From Falsiroseomonas selenitidurans (GTDB lineage Bacteria > Pseudomonadota > Alphaproteobacteria > Acetobacterales > Acetobacteraceae), in NCBI RefSeq assembly GCF_012103215.1, contig NZ_JAAVNE010000019.1, positions 1 through 64,000 of the forward strand: a stretch of 64,000 bases of DNA, read 5' to 3'. Of the stretch, positions 1 to 8,615 are shown piece after piece (within the stretch, counting starts at the first letter, position 1; each line of letters opens with the position of its first letter). The position numbers and the translations under genes were made by a program. A model generated the notes under the pieces. The model saw only the letters and a list, made by a program, of their open reading frames with translations, made no database searches and was not told the origin of the DNA.

Positions 1-232
1 GCTTGGCCTTGGGGAGCTTCGGCTTGGCCGCCTCGGCCTTGGCGGCACGGGCCGCCAGCGTCTTGGCACTCGGCGCCCGCTTGCGGCGCGGCGCCGGCGC
101 GGCGGTCTCGGCGGGGGGCGCGGTCTCGGCCGATGCCTCCGCCGTCACCGCCGCGGGGGCGGCGTCCGTCGGAGCCTCGGTGTGTTCGGTCTCGGCCGCG
201 CGCGGGGCGGTCGCGTCGCTATGATCGCTCAA
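1..232 (-). CDS. Partial low-complexity Ala/Pro/Lys-rich protein, N-terminus only
   Basis: The gene is read on the minus strand and is cut by the left edge; 77 codons are visible. The first half is acidic and rich in Ala, Thr, Glu and Pro; the second half turns basic (PRRKRAPSAKTLAARAAKAE, then a KPKLPKAK-like stretch). It looks like a disordered N-terminal extension. The start is set at a TTG because no ATG lies in frame upstream; upstream codons (AGA, GCA, CCA) are unlike the coding style of the window. I do not recognise the family, and the functional part lies outside the window. Confidence 0.45.
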   Translation of the reverse strand, partial: MSDHSDATAPRAAETEHTEAPTDAAPAAVTAEASAETAPPAETAAPAPRRKRAPSAKTLAARAAKAEAAKPKLPKAK

Positions 233-442
233 CGTGCTTGGTTCTCTGCATGCCTCGGACCAGCCCGCCACCTGCTTGCCCCCCGGATGAACCGGGACGC
301 GTACTCGGCGGGGGCGCCCCACAGGCGCGGCAACAGGCGCTTGGCGGGGCCGGGCGGGATGCAGGCCATATGCGCCGCAATGCGCCGGAAATCAAGGCAA
401 GACGGCCTGGACGCCGCCGCCGCCCCGCCATAGGGACGGCGC

Positions 443-1177
443 ATGACCGCTCCGCCCGTGCTGCTGCTGCTTCCCGGACTGCTTTGCGATTCCAGGCTCT
501 GGCGCGACCAGGTCGCGGCCTTCTCCCCTTCCTTGCGCTGCGTCGTCGCCGACCTGGCGCTGGATGACAATCTCGGGTCGATGGCGGCCCGCGCGCTGGA
601 TGCCGTGCCGGGTGACGCGCCCATCTGCCTCCTCGGCCTGTCCATGGGCGGCTATGTGGCGCTGGAGGTGATGCGCCGCGCGCCGTCGCGCATCGCCCGC
701 CTGGCGCTGATGGACACCTCCGCCCGGCCGGACACGCCGGAACAGGCGCGGCGCCGGCGCGGCCTGCTGGCGCTGTCGCGGTCCGGCCAGTTCCGCGGCG
801 TCACCCCCCGCCTGCTGCCGCAGCTGCTGCACCCGGAGCACTTGGCGGGCCCGCTGGGCGAGGAGGTGCGGGCGATGGCGGAGCGCCTGGGCCGCGAGGC
901 CTTCGCCCGCCAGCAGCGCGCCATCCTGGCGCGCCCGGACAGCCGCCCGGGCCTCTGCGCGATCCGCGTGCCCACCCTGGTCGCGGTGGGCGAGGCCGAT
1001 GTGCTGACGCCGCCCGAACTGGCGGCGGAGATCGCCGCCGGCATCCCCGGCGCCAGCCTGCACCGCATCCCGCGCACCGCCCACCTGCCGCCGATGGAGG
1101 ATCCTCCGGCGGTGAACGCTCTGCTGCACGCTTGGCTTGCCCCCGCCCTGGCGGCGCCGCAGCATGACCCTGCCTGA
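443..1177 (+). CDS. Alpha/beta hydrolase, cytoplasmic
   Basis: A 244-residue alpha/beta-hydrolase-fold protein without a signal peptide. The N-terminus shows the oxyanion-loop strand (LLLLPGLLCDSRLW), the nucleophile elbow GLSMGG puts the catalytic Ser at residue 67, and the acid and histidine are probably Asp186 (GEADVLTP) and His214 (RTAHLPP). This layout is typical of small carboxylesterases and haloperoxidase-like hydrolases; the substrate cannot be inferred. The stop lies 10 bases before the start chosen for the next plus-strand gene, so the two are probably cotranscribed. Confidence 0.85.
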   Translation: MTAPPVLLLLPGLLCDSRLWRDQVAAFSPSLRCVVADLALDDNLGSMAARALDAVPGDAPICLLGLSMGGYVALEVMRRAPSRIARLALMDTSARPDTPEQARRRRGLLALSRSGQFRGVTPRLLPQLLHPEHLAGPLGEEVRAMAERLGREAFARQQRAILARPDSRPGLCAIRVPTLVAVGEADVLTPPELAAEIAAGIPGASLHRIPRTAHLPPMEDPPAVNALLHAWLAPALAAPQHDPA

Positions 1178-1187
1178 GGAGATGGCG

Positions 1188-1574
1188 ATGGCCGAGACCG
1201 ATATCCTGGTGACCCGCGAATCCCGCCGATCCTTCGGCCTGCTGCGCGGTGGGCTGGCCCTGCTGATGCTCGGTCTGCCCTTCCTCGGCCGCCAGCGCAT
1301 CCGCGTGACGTCGGAGCGCGTGATCGTGGAGGAAGGCTTCTGGACCAAGGTGCGCGACGATGTGGAGGTCTTCCGCATCCGCGACGTGGTCTCGAAGCAG
1401 GCGATCTGGCACCGGCTGCTGGGCATCGGCGACGTCGTCATCAAGGCGACCGAAGGCAGGGCGGAGGAGACGCACACGCTGCGCGGCGTGCCTGACCCGG
1501 TCGCGGTCAGCGAGGCGATCCGCGCCGCCTGGAACGCCAGCGCCCGCCCCCGCGGCAGCACCAACCTGGACTGA
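1188..1574 (+). CDS. Bacterial PH-like (DUF304/YdbS-type) membrane protein
   Basis: A 128-residue protein with a short N-terminal hydrophobic segment (GLALLMLGLPFL, near residues 22-33) followed by a beta-rich domain. Strands such as RIRVTSERVIVEEGFW and DVEVFRIRDVVSKQ match the bacterial pleckstrin-homology (bPH2/DUF304) pattern. I prefer the ATG at 1188 because GAGGAG sits six bases upstream; ATGs at 1164 and 1182 are alternatives. Its role is unknown beyond likely membrane association. A hairpin at 1578-1604 follows directly. Confidence 0.7.
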   Translation: MAETDILVTRESRRSFGLLRGGLALLMLGLPFLGRQRIRVTSERVIVEEGFWTKVRDDVEVFRIRDVVSKQAIWHRLLGIGDVVIKATEGRAEETHTLRGVPDPVAVSEAIRAAWNASARPRGSTNLD

Positions 1575-1577
1575 AAG

Positions 1578-1604
1578 CCCCCTCCGCCCAATGGGGGGAG
1601 AGGG
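1578..1604. terminator. Imperfect GC hairpin between convergent genes
   Basis: Arms 1578-1589 and 1593-1604 pair over 12 positions with two mismatches around an AAT loop. It starts four bases after the PH-like gene's stop and lies before the 3' end of the opposing dehydrogenase. It belongs to the CCCTCTCC...GGAGAGGG hairpin set also seen near 17.4, 25.3, 38.8 and 54.6 kb. A bidirectional terminator role is inferred. Confidence 0.55.
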
Positions 1605-1625
1605 CCGGGTGAAGGCGCCGCGCCG

Positions 1626-2591
1626 TCACACCACCTGGTTGACCAGCGCCTGCCCGGCCCGCAGCCGCGGCAGGTTGGCTTCCAGCAGGTCGAGCACATT
1701 GCCCTCATAGGCCCGCGTCTCGCCGCCGGTATGCGGCGTGATGAGGACGTTGGGCAGGCTCCAGAGCGGGCTCGATTCGGCCAGCGGTTCCTCCGCCGTC
1801 ACGTCCAGCGCCGCCTGGCCGAGCTGGCCGGAGGCCAGCGCCGCGACCAGCGCCGCCTCGTCGCACACCGCCCCGCGCGCCACATTCACCAGGCTTGCCC
1901 CCGGCTTCATCGCGCCCAGCGCCGCGGCGCCGATCAGGCCGCGCGTCTCCGGCGTCAGCGCGCAGGTCAGCGCGACGATGTCGGCCCGCGGCAGCTGTGC
2001 CATCAGCGCCTCCATGCCGTGGATCTCATCCGCCCCTTCCGCCCCCTTGGCCGGGTCCTGGCGCAGCCCGATCACGTTCATCCCGAAGGCCTTGGCCAGG
2101 CGCGCCAGCCGCCCGCCGATGCGGCCGATGCCCACCACCAGCAGCGTCTTGCCGCCGAGTTCATCCTCGCGCTGCGTCAGGTCGCCGATCATGCCGCGCC
2201 AATGCTTCCGCACCTGGTTGTCGCGCGCCTGCGGCAGCAGCCGGGCCTGCGCCAGGATCAGCGCCATGGCGTGTTCCGACACCGCATTGGCGTTGGCACC
2301 CTGCGCGGAGGCCAGGCGGATGCCGGCGCTGCCCAGCACGGCCCTGTCGTACTGGTCCACGCCGGCGCTGATGGACTGGATGAATTGCAGCCGCGGCGCC
2401 TTCGCCGCCAGGTGGTTGCGCCACATGCCGGAGACCAGCAGCACATCCGCCTCGCCGATCCGCGCTTCCAGCTCGTCCAGGCTGCGCACCTCGAAATGCT
2501 GCAGCCGGCCGCCGCGCTGCGCGTACCGCTCGGCGAAGCGGTAGGCGACATGGGCGAAGCAGAGGGTGAGCTGGTCGTCCGGCGGCAGCAT
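1626..2591 (-). CDS. D-isomer-specific 2-hydroxyacid dehydrogenase
   Basis: A 321-residue NAD(P)-dependent dehydrogenase that would interconvert a D-2-hydroxyacid and a 2-keto acid. The dinucleotide motif GIGRIG is at residues 154-159 and the catalytic trio is present: Arg239 (NVARGAV), Glu268 (TAEEPL) and His287 (TPHTGG). GGAG sits eight bases before the ATG. It lies 47 bases downstream of rsmA on the same strand and may be read from that operon. Substrate (hydroxypyruvate, glyoxylate or other) cannot be told. Confidence 0.88.
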   Translation of the reverse strand: MLPPDDQLTLCFAHVAYRFAERYAQRGGRLQHFEVRSLDELEARIGEADVLLVSGMWRNHLAAKAPRLQFIQSISAGVDQYDRAVLGSAGIRLASAQGANANAVSEHAMALILAQARLLPQARDNQVRKHWRGMIGDLTQREDELGGKTLLVVGIGRIGGRLARLAKAFGMNVIGLRQDPAKGAEGADEIHGMEALMAQLPRADIVALTCALTPETRGLIGAAALGAMKPGASLVNVARGAVCDEAALVAALASGQLGQAALDVTAEEPLAESSPLWSLPNVLITPHTGGETRAYEGNVLDLLEANLPRLRAGQALVNQVV

Positions 2592-2638
2592 CGGTCAATC
2601 TCCGGGTTGGGCAGGCGACAAGACAGCCAGCCGCGCCG

Positions 2639-3490
2639 TCAGGCAACCCCGTCGGCGGCCTCGCGGGCCAGCAGGGCGCGGGCCAGGCGGTCGAACTCCG
2701 CGATCGTCAGCGTCTCCGCCCGCCGCTCCCCATCGATGCCGGCGGCGTCCAGCAGCGCCTCCGCCTGGCCGAGCTGCTTCAAGGACCCGCGCAGCATCTT
2801 GCGCCGCTGCCCGAAGGCGGCGGCGGTGGTGCGTTCCATCGCGGCAAACAGCGCCGGCCCCGGGTCTTCGGCGTGCGGCGTCAGGCCGACCATGGCCGAG
2901 AAGACCTTGGGCGGCGGGCTGAAGGCGCCGGGCGGCAGGCTCAGCAGGAATTGCGCGCGGCACCGCCATTGCGCCAGCACGCCGAGCCGGCCGTAGGCGT
3001 CGCTGCCCGGGGCGGCACAGATCCGCTCCGCCACCTCCTGCTGGAACATCAGGGTCATGCCCTCGATGCCCGCAGCCTGGCGCAGCCAGGCGACCAGCAG
3101 CGGCGTCGCCACATTGTAGGGCAGGTTGGCGATGATGCGGCGCGGGGCCGGCAGGGCCGCCAGCGGGTCCAGTTCCAGCGCGTCGCCTTCCAGCACCGTC
3201 AGGCGCCCGGGGTGGTGGGCGGCCAGCGCCTGCTGCGCCGCGATCGCCCGCCGGTCCAGCTCCACCGCCAGCACCTGCGCGGCCGGCGTCGCCAGCAGGG
3301 CACGCGTCAGCCCGCCGGGTCCGGGCCCCACCTCCAGCACATGCCGGCCCGTCAGATCCCCGGCGAGCGCTGCGATCCGGGTGCAGATGGCCGTGTCCAG
3401 CAGGAAATGCTGGCCGAGCGACTTGCGCGCATCCAGCCCGTATTCGCGAACCGTGTCGCGGAGCGAGGGCAGCGGGGGAAGCTCAGACAT
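2639..3490 (-). CDS. rsmA: 16S rRNA (A1518/A1519) dimethyltransferase RsmA/KsgA
   Basis: A 283-residue SAM-dependent methyltransferase that dimethylates two adjacent adenines near the 3' end of 16S rRNA in late 30S assembly. Visible motifs are the SAM loop VLEVGPGPGGLTRALL, the acidic ELDRR, and the family signature NLPYNVATPLL. The N-terminal KSLGQHFL is also typical. It is the distal part of the lptD-surA run; in many proteobacteria pdxA lies between surA and rsmA, but here there are only 159 noncoding bases. Confidence 0.95.
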   Translation of the reverse strand: MSELPPLPSLRDTVREYGLDARKSLGQHFLLDTAICTRIAALAGDLTGRHVLEVGPGPGGLTRALLATPAAQVLAVELDRRAIAAQQALAAHHPGRLTVLEGDALELDPLAALPAPRRIIANLPYNVATPLLVAWLRQAAGIEGMTLMFQQEVAERICAAPGSDAYGRLGVLAQWRCRAQFLLSLPPGAFSPPPKVFSAMVGLTPHAEDPGPALFAAMERTTAAAFGQRRKMLRGSLKQLGQAEALLDAAGIDGERRAETLTIAEFDRLARALLAREAADGVA

Positions 3491-3649
3491 GCCGGCCCAC
3501 GCCCGCCCTCGCGGCAGCCATGGACGGCCCTGCGGCGGCCATGGGCCGCCGGGGCGCCGAACGGCGCCCGCCGCCAGGGCGGCGAGCCAGGCGGCCGGAG
3601 GCGGCGCCCGGCGCCCGAGGGTCTGGAAAGGCTGATCCAGGCAGAAGCC

Positions 3650-4978
3650 TCAACTACGCATCTCGATCTGGGCGCGTCGCCGCAGGTCGCGCTGCAACTG
3701 GCGCGACAGCAATTCCACGCGGTCCCGCACCAGCTGCTGGCGCGCCGCGTCCGGCGTCAGCTCCGCCTGGTTCCGGGTTTCCCGCGTGCAGACCATGATG
3801 ACGGCCACGCCGTCCGGCGCGATCACCGGCTGGCTGGCGCGCCCGGGGGTCAGGCCGGCGATCAGCTGGCGCAGCGGCGGCGGCTGGATCGCTTCCAGCC
3901 GGACCTCGCCCGGATTCGGGTCCCGGCCGCTGCCGGCGGCGCGCGCCGCGGCCTCCACCGCCTCGCAGCCCCGCGCCGAACCGGCGAGGTTGCGGGCGCG
4001 TTCCACCGTCTGGACCTGCTGCGGCGTCGGGCTGTTCGGGTTCAGCGGCTGGCTGAACGGGAAGAAGGCCTGGCGCAGCGTCAGGATCGTCGCCATGTCG
4101 CGCCCCACTTCCCGCCGCTGGCGCAGCGCCACGATCTGGAAGCCGCCGGGCACGCGGATGGCATTGCTGACGGCGCCGGGCGGCATCTGGGTGACGATGG
4201 CCGCCACCTCCTGGTCCAGCGCCTCCGCCCCCACCCAGCCCAGGTCGCCGCCCTGCAGCGCGGTCTGGGCCTGGCTGAACTGGGTCGCCGCCACGGGGAA
4301 GGGCACGCCGCGGCGCAGCTGGCTGACCACCTCGTCCACGAAGCTGCGGACCTCCGCCTCCTCGCCCGGGTCGTCGACGGGGATGAAGATCTCGCTGACC
4401 AGGAATTCCGGCTGCCCGGTGCGGGCGCGCTGGCTGGCGATCAGCTCCGCCACCGCGGCCTCCGCCGGGTTCGCCTGCGGGCCCAGCAGCTGGCGGATCA
4501 GCCGCGCCCAGCCGATCTGCACGCGGATCTGGTCATACAGCACCCGCGGTTCCACCCCGGCGCGGCGCAGCTGCGCCACCAGCCCGCCGGCGGGCAGGCC
4601 GTTGCGGCGTTCCAGCTCCTCCACCGCCTGGGCGATATCGGCGTCCCGCACGGGAATCCGGCGGCGCTGGATCTCCTGCATGCGCAGGCGTTCATCCACC
4701 AGCAGGCGGGTCACCTGCGGGGTCAGGCGCTGCAGCACCTCCGGCGTGATGGTCAGCCCGGCATTGAGGGCAAACAGCCGGCGCCGGCCATCGACATCGG
4801 CGCGGGTGACGATGTCCCCGTTCACCACGGCGACGATCGAATTCACCCAGGGGGCGTTCGCCCCGGCGGCGCCCTGCACGGCCGGGCGCGCGCTGCCCTG
4901 GGCCAGGGCCGGCGGGGTGGCGAGGGCGCTGCCGGCCAGGGCGGACAGCAGCAGCAGGGCACGGGCGGGATGACGCAT
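3650..4978 (-). CDS. surA: Periplasmic chaperone/peptidyl-prolyl isomerase SurA
   Basis: A 442-residue exported protein that would escort outer-membrane proteins such as LptD through the periplasm. A signal peptide ends near ALATPPALA (about residue 26). The SurA N-domain follows (SIVAVVNGDIVTRADVD and a helical region to about 150), then one recognisable parvulin domain at about 190-290 (QGGDLGWVG, PGAVSNAIRVPGGFQI). A C-terminal second parvulin-like region is degenerate. Its position directly after lptD supports the call. The stop lies 159 bases before rsmA. Confidence 0.92.
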   Translation of the reverse strand: MRHPARALLLLSALAGSALATPPALAQGSARPAVQGAAGANAPWVNSIVAVVNGDIVTRADVDGRRRLFALNAGLTITPEVLQRLTPQVTRLLVDERLRMQEIQRRRIPVRDADIAQAVEELERRNGLPAGGLVAQLRRAGVEPRVLYDQIRVQIGWARLIRQLLGPQANPAEAAVAELIASQRARTGQPEFLVSEIFIPVDDPGEEAEVRSFVDEVVSQLRRGVPFPVAATQFSQAQTALQGGDLGWVGAEALDQEVAAIVTQMPPGAVSNAIRVPGGFQIVALRQRREVGRDMATILTLRQAFFPFSQPLNPNSPTPQQVQTVERARNLAGSARGCEAVEAAARAAGSGRDPNPGEVRLEAIQPPPLRQLIAGLTPGRASQPVIAPDGVAVIMVCTRETRNQAELTPDAARQQLVRDRVELLSRQLQRDLRRRAQIEMRS

Positions 4979-5058
4979 CGCGCTTTCCTAGAGCAAAGCC
5001 GGCCGGGGCGAAATCACCCGGCCGCCGGCAATCGCGGCGCGCAACGGATTTGCCCGCG

Positions 5059-7374
5059 TCACAGCGCCCGCAGCCCGAAATCGCCGATGGTCTTCAGCCC
5101 GATGCGGAACAGCAGCAGCGTGCCGCCGGTGTAGTCCGCCAGCGTGGTGGGGTCTTCCGCCCAGCTGCGCACGAAGCGGGTCTCGAAGATGAAGCACTCA
5201 TCCTCGTAGGTGGCGGAAAGCTGGGCGGAAACCGGGCGGTCCAGGCCGATGTCGTAGCGGCCGAACAGGCCGACGCGCCAGTATTCGTTTACCCGGACAT
5301 TGGCGCCGAGCGAATACTCCTCCCGCTTCCTGGTGGTGACGTTGGGCGCCGGGTTGGTCAGCAGATAGCCGCCCGAAAGGCTGAACGGCCCGCCATAGAC
5401 GGTGGCGGTGCCGTCCCACAGACGGCCCTCGCCGGATTCCTTGTCCAGCCGCGCCCGCCCGACCATCTCGAACCACGGCACCGGCGCCAGCCGCAGCCGG
5501 CCGACATAGTCCGAACGACGGCCTTCCAGGCCGGACCCCTCGGCGAAGGTCTCGTCGGTGGCCATGCGAACGGACTGGCCGACCAGCCCTTCCACCTGCC
5601 CGCCATTCGGGAACAGCCAGGCGCTGCGCATCGCGTAGTCCACCCGCGTGCCGCCTTCCAGCCGGTCCCGGCCGGGGAAGCGGTTCAGGCTGAACAGGTT
5701 GGCGTCGGTGAACTCGAAATCCAGGCTGTCCTCGTTCGGGAACCGCACCTGGGACCCGGTGGAGGGCCCGGTGACGAACTGCACCCGTGGCTCGATCAAC
5801 TGCGATCCGTATTCGCCGGCGCCACGCACCAGCGGCAGCCGCCAGTCCAGCGCGCTGCGGAGATGCGCGCGGCCGTAGAAGCCGTCGCCGGCCGCATCGC
5901 CATAGGTCGGCGCCAGGGCCAGCCCGTCCACCCAGCCGCCGATCAGGTCGGCATGGGTGCGGAAGGTCCAGATCTCGCCCAGGTCGCCCACCAGCGGCAA
6001 TTCATAGGCGGCACGGGTTCCGGCGCGCCGCGTATCCGTGCCGGCGCTGCGGAACAGGCTGTAGGCCGAGGCGTCGATGCTGAAGCGCCCGCCCAGGCTG
6101 TCATTCGGGAAAACGTAGTCGGCGAAGAAGCGCGGCAGCACGAAGGGCGTCAGCGCCGTGGAATTGGCCGCGTCGAGGCCCTGGTACAGCAGCGTGTCGA
6201 TCCGCGCATAGCCCTCCGGCCCCCAGAACCCCTCGGCATAGGCGGTGCTGGTCAGCACCCGCGGCGCCCCGTAGCGCCAGGCCTGGACGTATTCGCGCGA
6301 TGAAGCGCGGTTCAGCGCGAAGCCGGCGCGCCAGTTCTCATCCAGCGTGAACCGGCCGCGGGAGAAGATGTGGCCGCCGAAGCCGTCCGCGTCGGTCCCC
6401 TCCAGGCTGCCCAGCGAGCCCTCGAAGCTGACCTCGCCATTGTTGAAGCGCCGGCGATAGACGCCACCCAGGTTCGGCACCTGCTCGGAGGAGGCGGTGA
6501 CGCTGATGGTCGCATCCGAATGGTCGTCGATCGCCCAGTAATAGGGTACCTCCAGGAAGGCGCCGAGGAAGCGGGTGGTGCCGAAGGTGGGCGACAGGAA
6601 GCCGGAGGCGCGTGGCGCATCCGGCGAGGCATGGCTGAAATAGGGCGTGTAGAGCAGCGGCCAGCCGCCGAATTCGACGGCCGCGTCACGGTAGCGCACC
6701 CGCTGCTCGACGCTGTCGAGCGTGGCGATGCGGGCGCGCAACTGCCACAGCGGCGGCCGCGTCGGGTCCTCGGCGCAAAGGTCGCAGGAGGAATAGACCA
6801 CCCGCGCCAGGTCGGTGACGGTGCCGCCGGTACGCCTTGCGCCGGCTGCGGCCAGCCTGGCGTTGGAGGTCAGCAGCCCGCGCAGCCCCTCGATCGCCGC
6901 GTCACGCATGCCGCCGGCCAGCTCCACCCGGTCAGCGAACAGCGTCTGCCCATCGGGCTCGATCAGCGCGACATTGCCGGTGGCGGTGGCGATGCCGGTA
7001 TCGCGATCATAGGTGAACTCATCGGCGCGCAGCACCCGGTCGCCCTGCCAGGCCTCCACCCGGCCACGGGCCGTGACGACATTGCTGCGCTGGTCGTATT
7101 CCACCTCCTCCGCCGTGAAGGTCACCGGCCCGTCGCCCACGGCGCGGTTGCCGAGGCCGGGCAGACCCTGCTGGGCGCTGGTCCCGGCCGGGGCCAGCAC
7201 CAGGACGCCGGCGGCCAGCGCCAGCAGCAGCGCCAGCGCGCCGTGGCGGGCGCGCCGGGGCCTGGCCGGGGCCAGGGCGACGGGCTGCAGCACCGGCCGC
7301 AGGGCCGGCGGCAGCTTGCCGCGCGGCCGCGGCGGCGGCAGGGTCCCGGGCCGGGACGGCGCGGTCGGCGGCAT
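5059..7374 (-). CDS. lptD: LPS-assembly outer-membrane protein LptD
   Basis: A 771-residue outer-membrane protein that, with LptE, inserts LPS into the outer leaflet. A basic N-terminus precedes a hydrophobic export signal (about residues 44-67). The OstA/LptD N-domain follows (VTFTAEEVEYDQRSNVVTAR, then repeated GNV/GRV strands), and the rest is a beta-barrel domain with many aromatic strand ends. Cysteines occur in SSCDLCAED and in DECFIF near the C-terminus, candidates for the inter-domain disulfides. The gene starts inside a TGATG overlap with lptG, so translation is probably coupled. Confidence 0.93.
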   Translation of the reverse strand: MPPTAPSRPGTLPPPRPRGKLPPALRPVLQPVALAPARPRRARHGALALLLALAAGVLVLAPAGTSAQQGLPGLGNRAVGDGPVTFTAEEVEYDQRSNVVTARGRVEAWQGDRVLRADEFTYDRDTGIATATGNVALIEPDGQTLFADRVELAGGMRDAAIEGLRGLLTSNARLAAAGARRTGGTVTDLARVVYSSCDLCAEDPTRPPLWQLRARIATLDSVEQRVRYRDAAVEFGGWPLLYTPYFSHASPDAPRASGFLSPTFGTTRFLGAFLEVPYYWAIDDHSDATISVTASSEQVPNLGGVYRRRFNNGEVSFEGSLGSLEGTDADGFGGHIFSRGRFTLDENWRAGFALNRASSREYVQAWRYGAPRVLTSTAYAEGFWGPEGYARIDTLLYQGLDAANSTALTPFVLPRFFADYVFPNDSLGGRFSIDASAYSLFRSAGTDTRRAGTRAAYELPLVGDLGEIWTFRTHADLIGGWVDGLALAPTYGDAAGDGFYGRAHLRSALDWRLPLVRGAGEYGSQLIEPRVQFVTGPSTGSQVRFPNEDSLDFEFTDANLFSLNRFPGRDRLEGGTRVDYAMRSAWLFPNGGQVEGLVGQSVRMATDETFAEGSGLEGRRSDYVGRLRLAPVPWFEMVGRARLDKESGEGRLWDGTATVYGGPFSLSGGYLLTNPAPNVTTRKREEYSLGANVRVNEYWRVGLFGRYDIGLDRPVSAQLSATYEDECFIFETRFVRSWAEDPTTLADYTGGTLLLFRIGLKTIGDFGLRAL

Positions 7375-8510
7375 CAGCCATCCTCCAGGTGCAGCAGCAG
7401 GGCCAGCGCCAGCAGGAGCCCGGCGAGCGTCGGCGCCCAGGCCGCCAGGATCACCGGCAGCGAGCCGGCTTCGCCCATTTCATTGCTGACCTTGTCGAGG
7501 ACGAACAGGGCGAATCCCGCCGCCACGCCGCCGCCGATCATCTGCGCCACGCCGCCGCGCCGCGTCTGGCGCATGGAAAATCCGGCGGCCAGCAGCGCCA
7601 TGCCGAGTGCCAGCGCCGGCAGGGCCAGCAGCGACTGGAACTGGATGCGGTGCCGCACGGCGGAGAAGCCGGCTTCCTCCAGCACCGCGATGAAGCGCGG
7701 CAGCGCCCAGAAATCCAGGGTTTCGGGGGAGGCGAAGCTGTCCTGGATGCGGTCCGGCGTGAGCTCCGTCGGCAGCGCCAGGCGCATCGGCGGGCGGGCC
7801 AGGCGGTCGGCGCCGAAGCTGACGGCGGCCTCCATCACCCATTGCCCATCGACCAGCCGTGCCACCGGCGCCTCGATCCGCGCCAGCGGCCGGTCATCGG
7901 CGGAAAGCCGCCAGACCGTCACCTCCTGCAGCTCGAATCGGGGGGCGCCGCGCAGCACCGGCTCGCTGTCGCGCATCGCGACGGGGCGGCCGGAGATGAT
8001 GGCCACCCCCTGCGGGTCCAACGCCCGGTCCGCCTGGCGCAGCCAAAGCCGCCCACCGGCCAGGGAGGAAAGCCCGCCGCCGGTGCGCAGGAAATTCTGG
8101 TCCATCCGTTCCGCCCGCGCCAGCAGGGCGGAGGAGATGGGCGAGATGCCGAAGGTGCCCAGCATGCCGAGCAGCACGGCCACCGTCAGCGGCCCGGTCA
8201 GGAACCCCCAGGCGGAGATTCCGGCGGCCCGCGCCACGATCAGCTCGGAGGACCGGGTCAACCGCCAGAAGGCGACGATGCCGCCCAGCAGGATGGCGAA
8301 GGGCAGGATCTGCAGCGCCACGAAGGGCAGCCGCATCGCCGCGATCTCCAGCGGGATGGAAAAGCCGACATTGGGGCGGGTGGCGGCGCGGCGCAGCAGC
8401 TCGATGAAGTCGAACAGCGCCACCAGCCCGATCAGCCCGGCCATGACGATCAGCGTGCTCGCCAGGAAGTTGCGCGCCACATACAGCGTCAGGGTGGGGG
8501 TGACGACCAT
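7374..8510 (-). CDS. lptG: LPS export ABC transporter permease LptG
   Basis: A 378-residue inner-membrane permease of the LptB2FG extractor. Hydrophobic segments lie at the N-terminus (LASTLIVMAGLIGLVALFDF and two more to about residue 120) and the C-terminus (from about 285), with a soluble beta-jellyroll region between them, the standard six-helix LptF/G plan. The coupling-helix region TRSSELIVARAAGISAW is conserved. Order with lptF upstream and lptD downstream supports LptG. The stop overlaps the lptD start by one base. Confidence 0.92.
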   Translation of the reverse strand: MVVTPTLTLYVARNFLASTLIVMAGLIGLVALFDFIELLRRAATRPNVGFSIPLEIAAMRLPFVALQILPFAILLGGIVAFWRLTRSSELIVARAAGISAWGFLTGPLTVAVLLGMLGTFGISPISSALLARAERMDQNFLRTGGGLSSLAGGRLWLRQADRALDPQGVAIISGRPVAMRDSEPVLRGAPRFELQEVTVWRLSADDRPLARIEAPVARLVDGQWVMEAAVSFGADRLARPPMRLALPTELTPDRIQDSFASPETLDFWALPRFIAVLEEAGFSAVRHRIQFQSLLALPALALGMALLAAGFSMRQTRRGGVAQMIGGGVAAGFALFVLDKVSNEMGEAGSLPVILAAWAPTLAGLLLALALLLHLEDG

Positions 8511-8615
8511 GCGCCTCAGGGCCTGTGAAAGGATCGGGCTTGGGAATCAAGACCCGTCGGCATGATCGGGATGGTAGGGGGATTCGGGCCCTTCGGGGCA
8601 ATCATCCGCACGGGC

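Noticed and set aside
233..442. Possible upstream extension or small gene on the minus strand
   Set aside because: Open frames exist but codons such as AGA, CCA and GCA, and lack of a ribosome site or motif, argue for a noncoding divergent promoter region.
2873..5134. Open plus-strand frame of about 750 codons
   Set aside because: It lies antisense to rsmA and surA, both of which have clear motifs; composition is Arg/Gln/His-rich noise.
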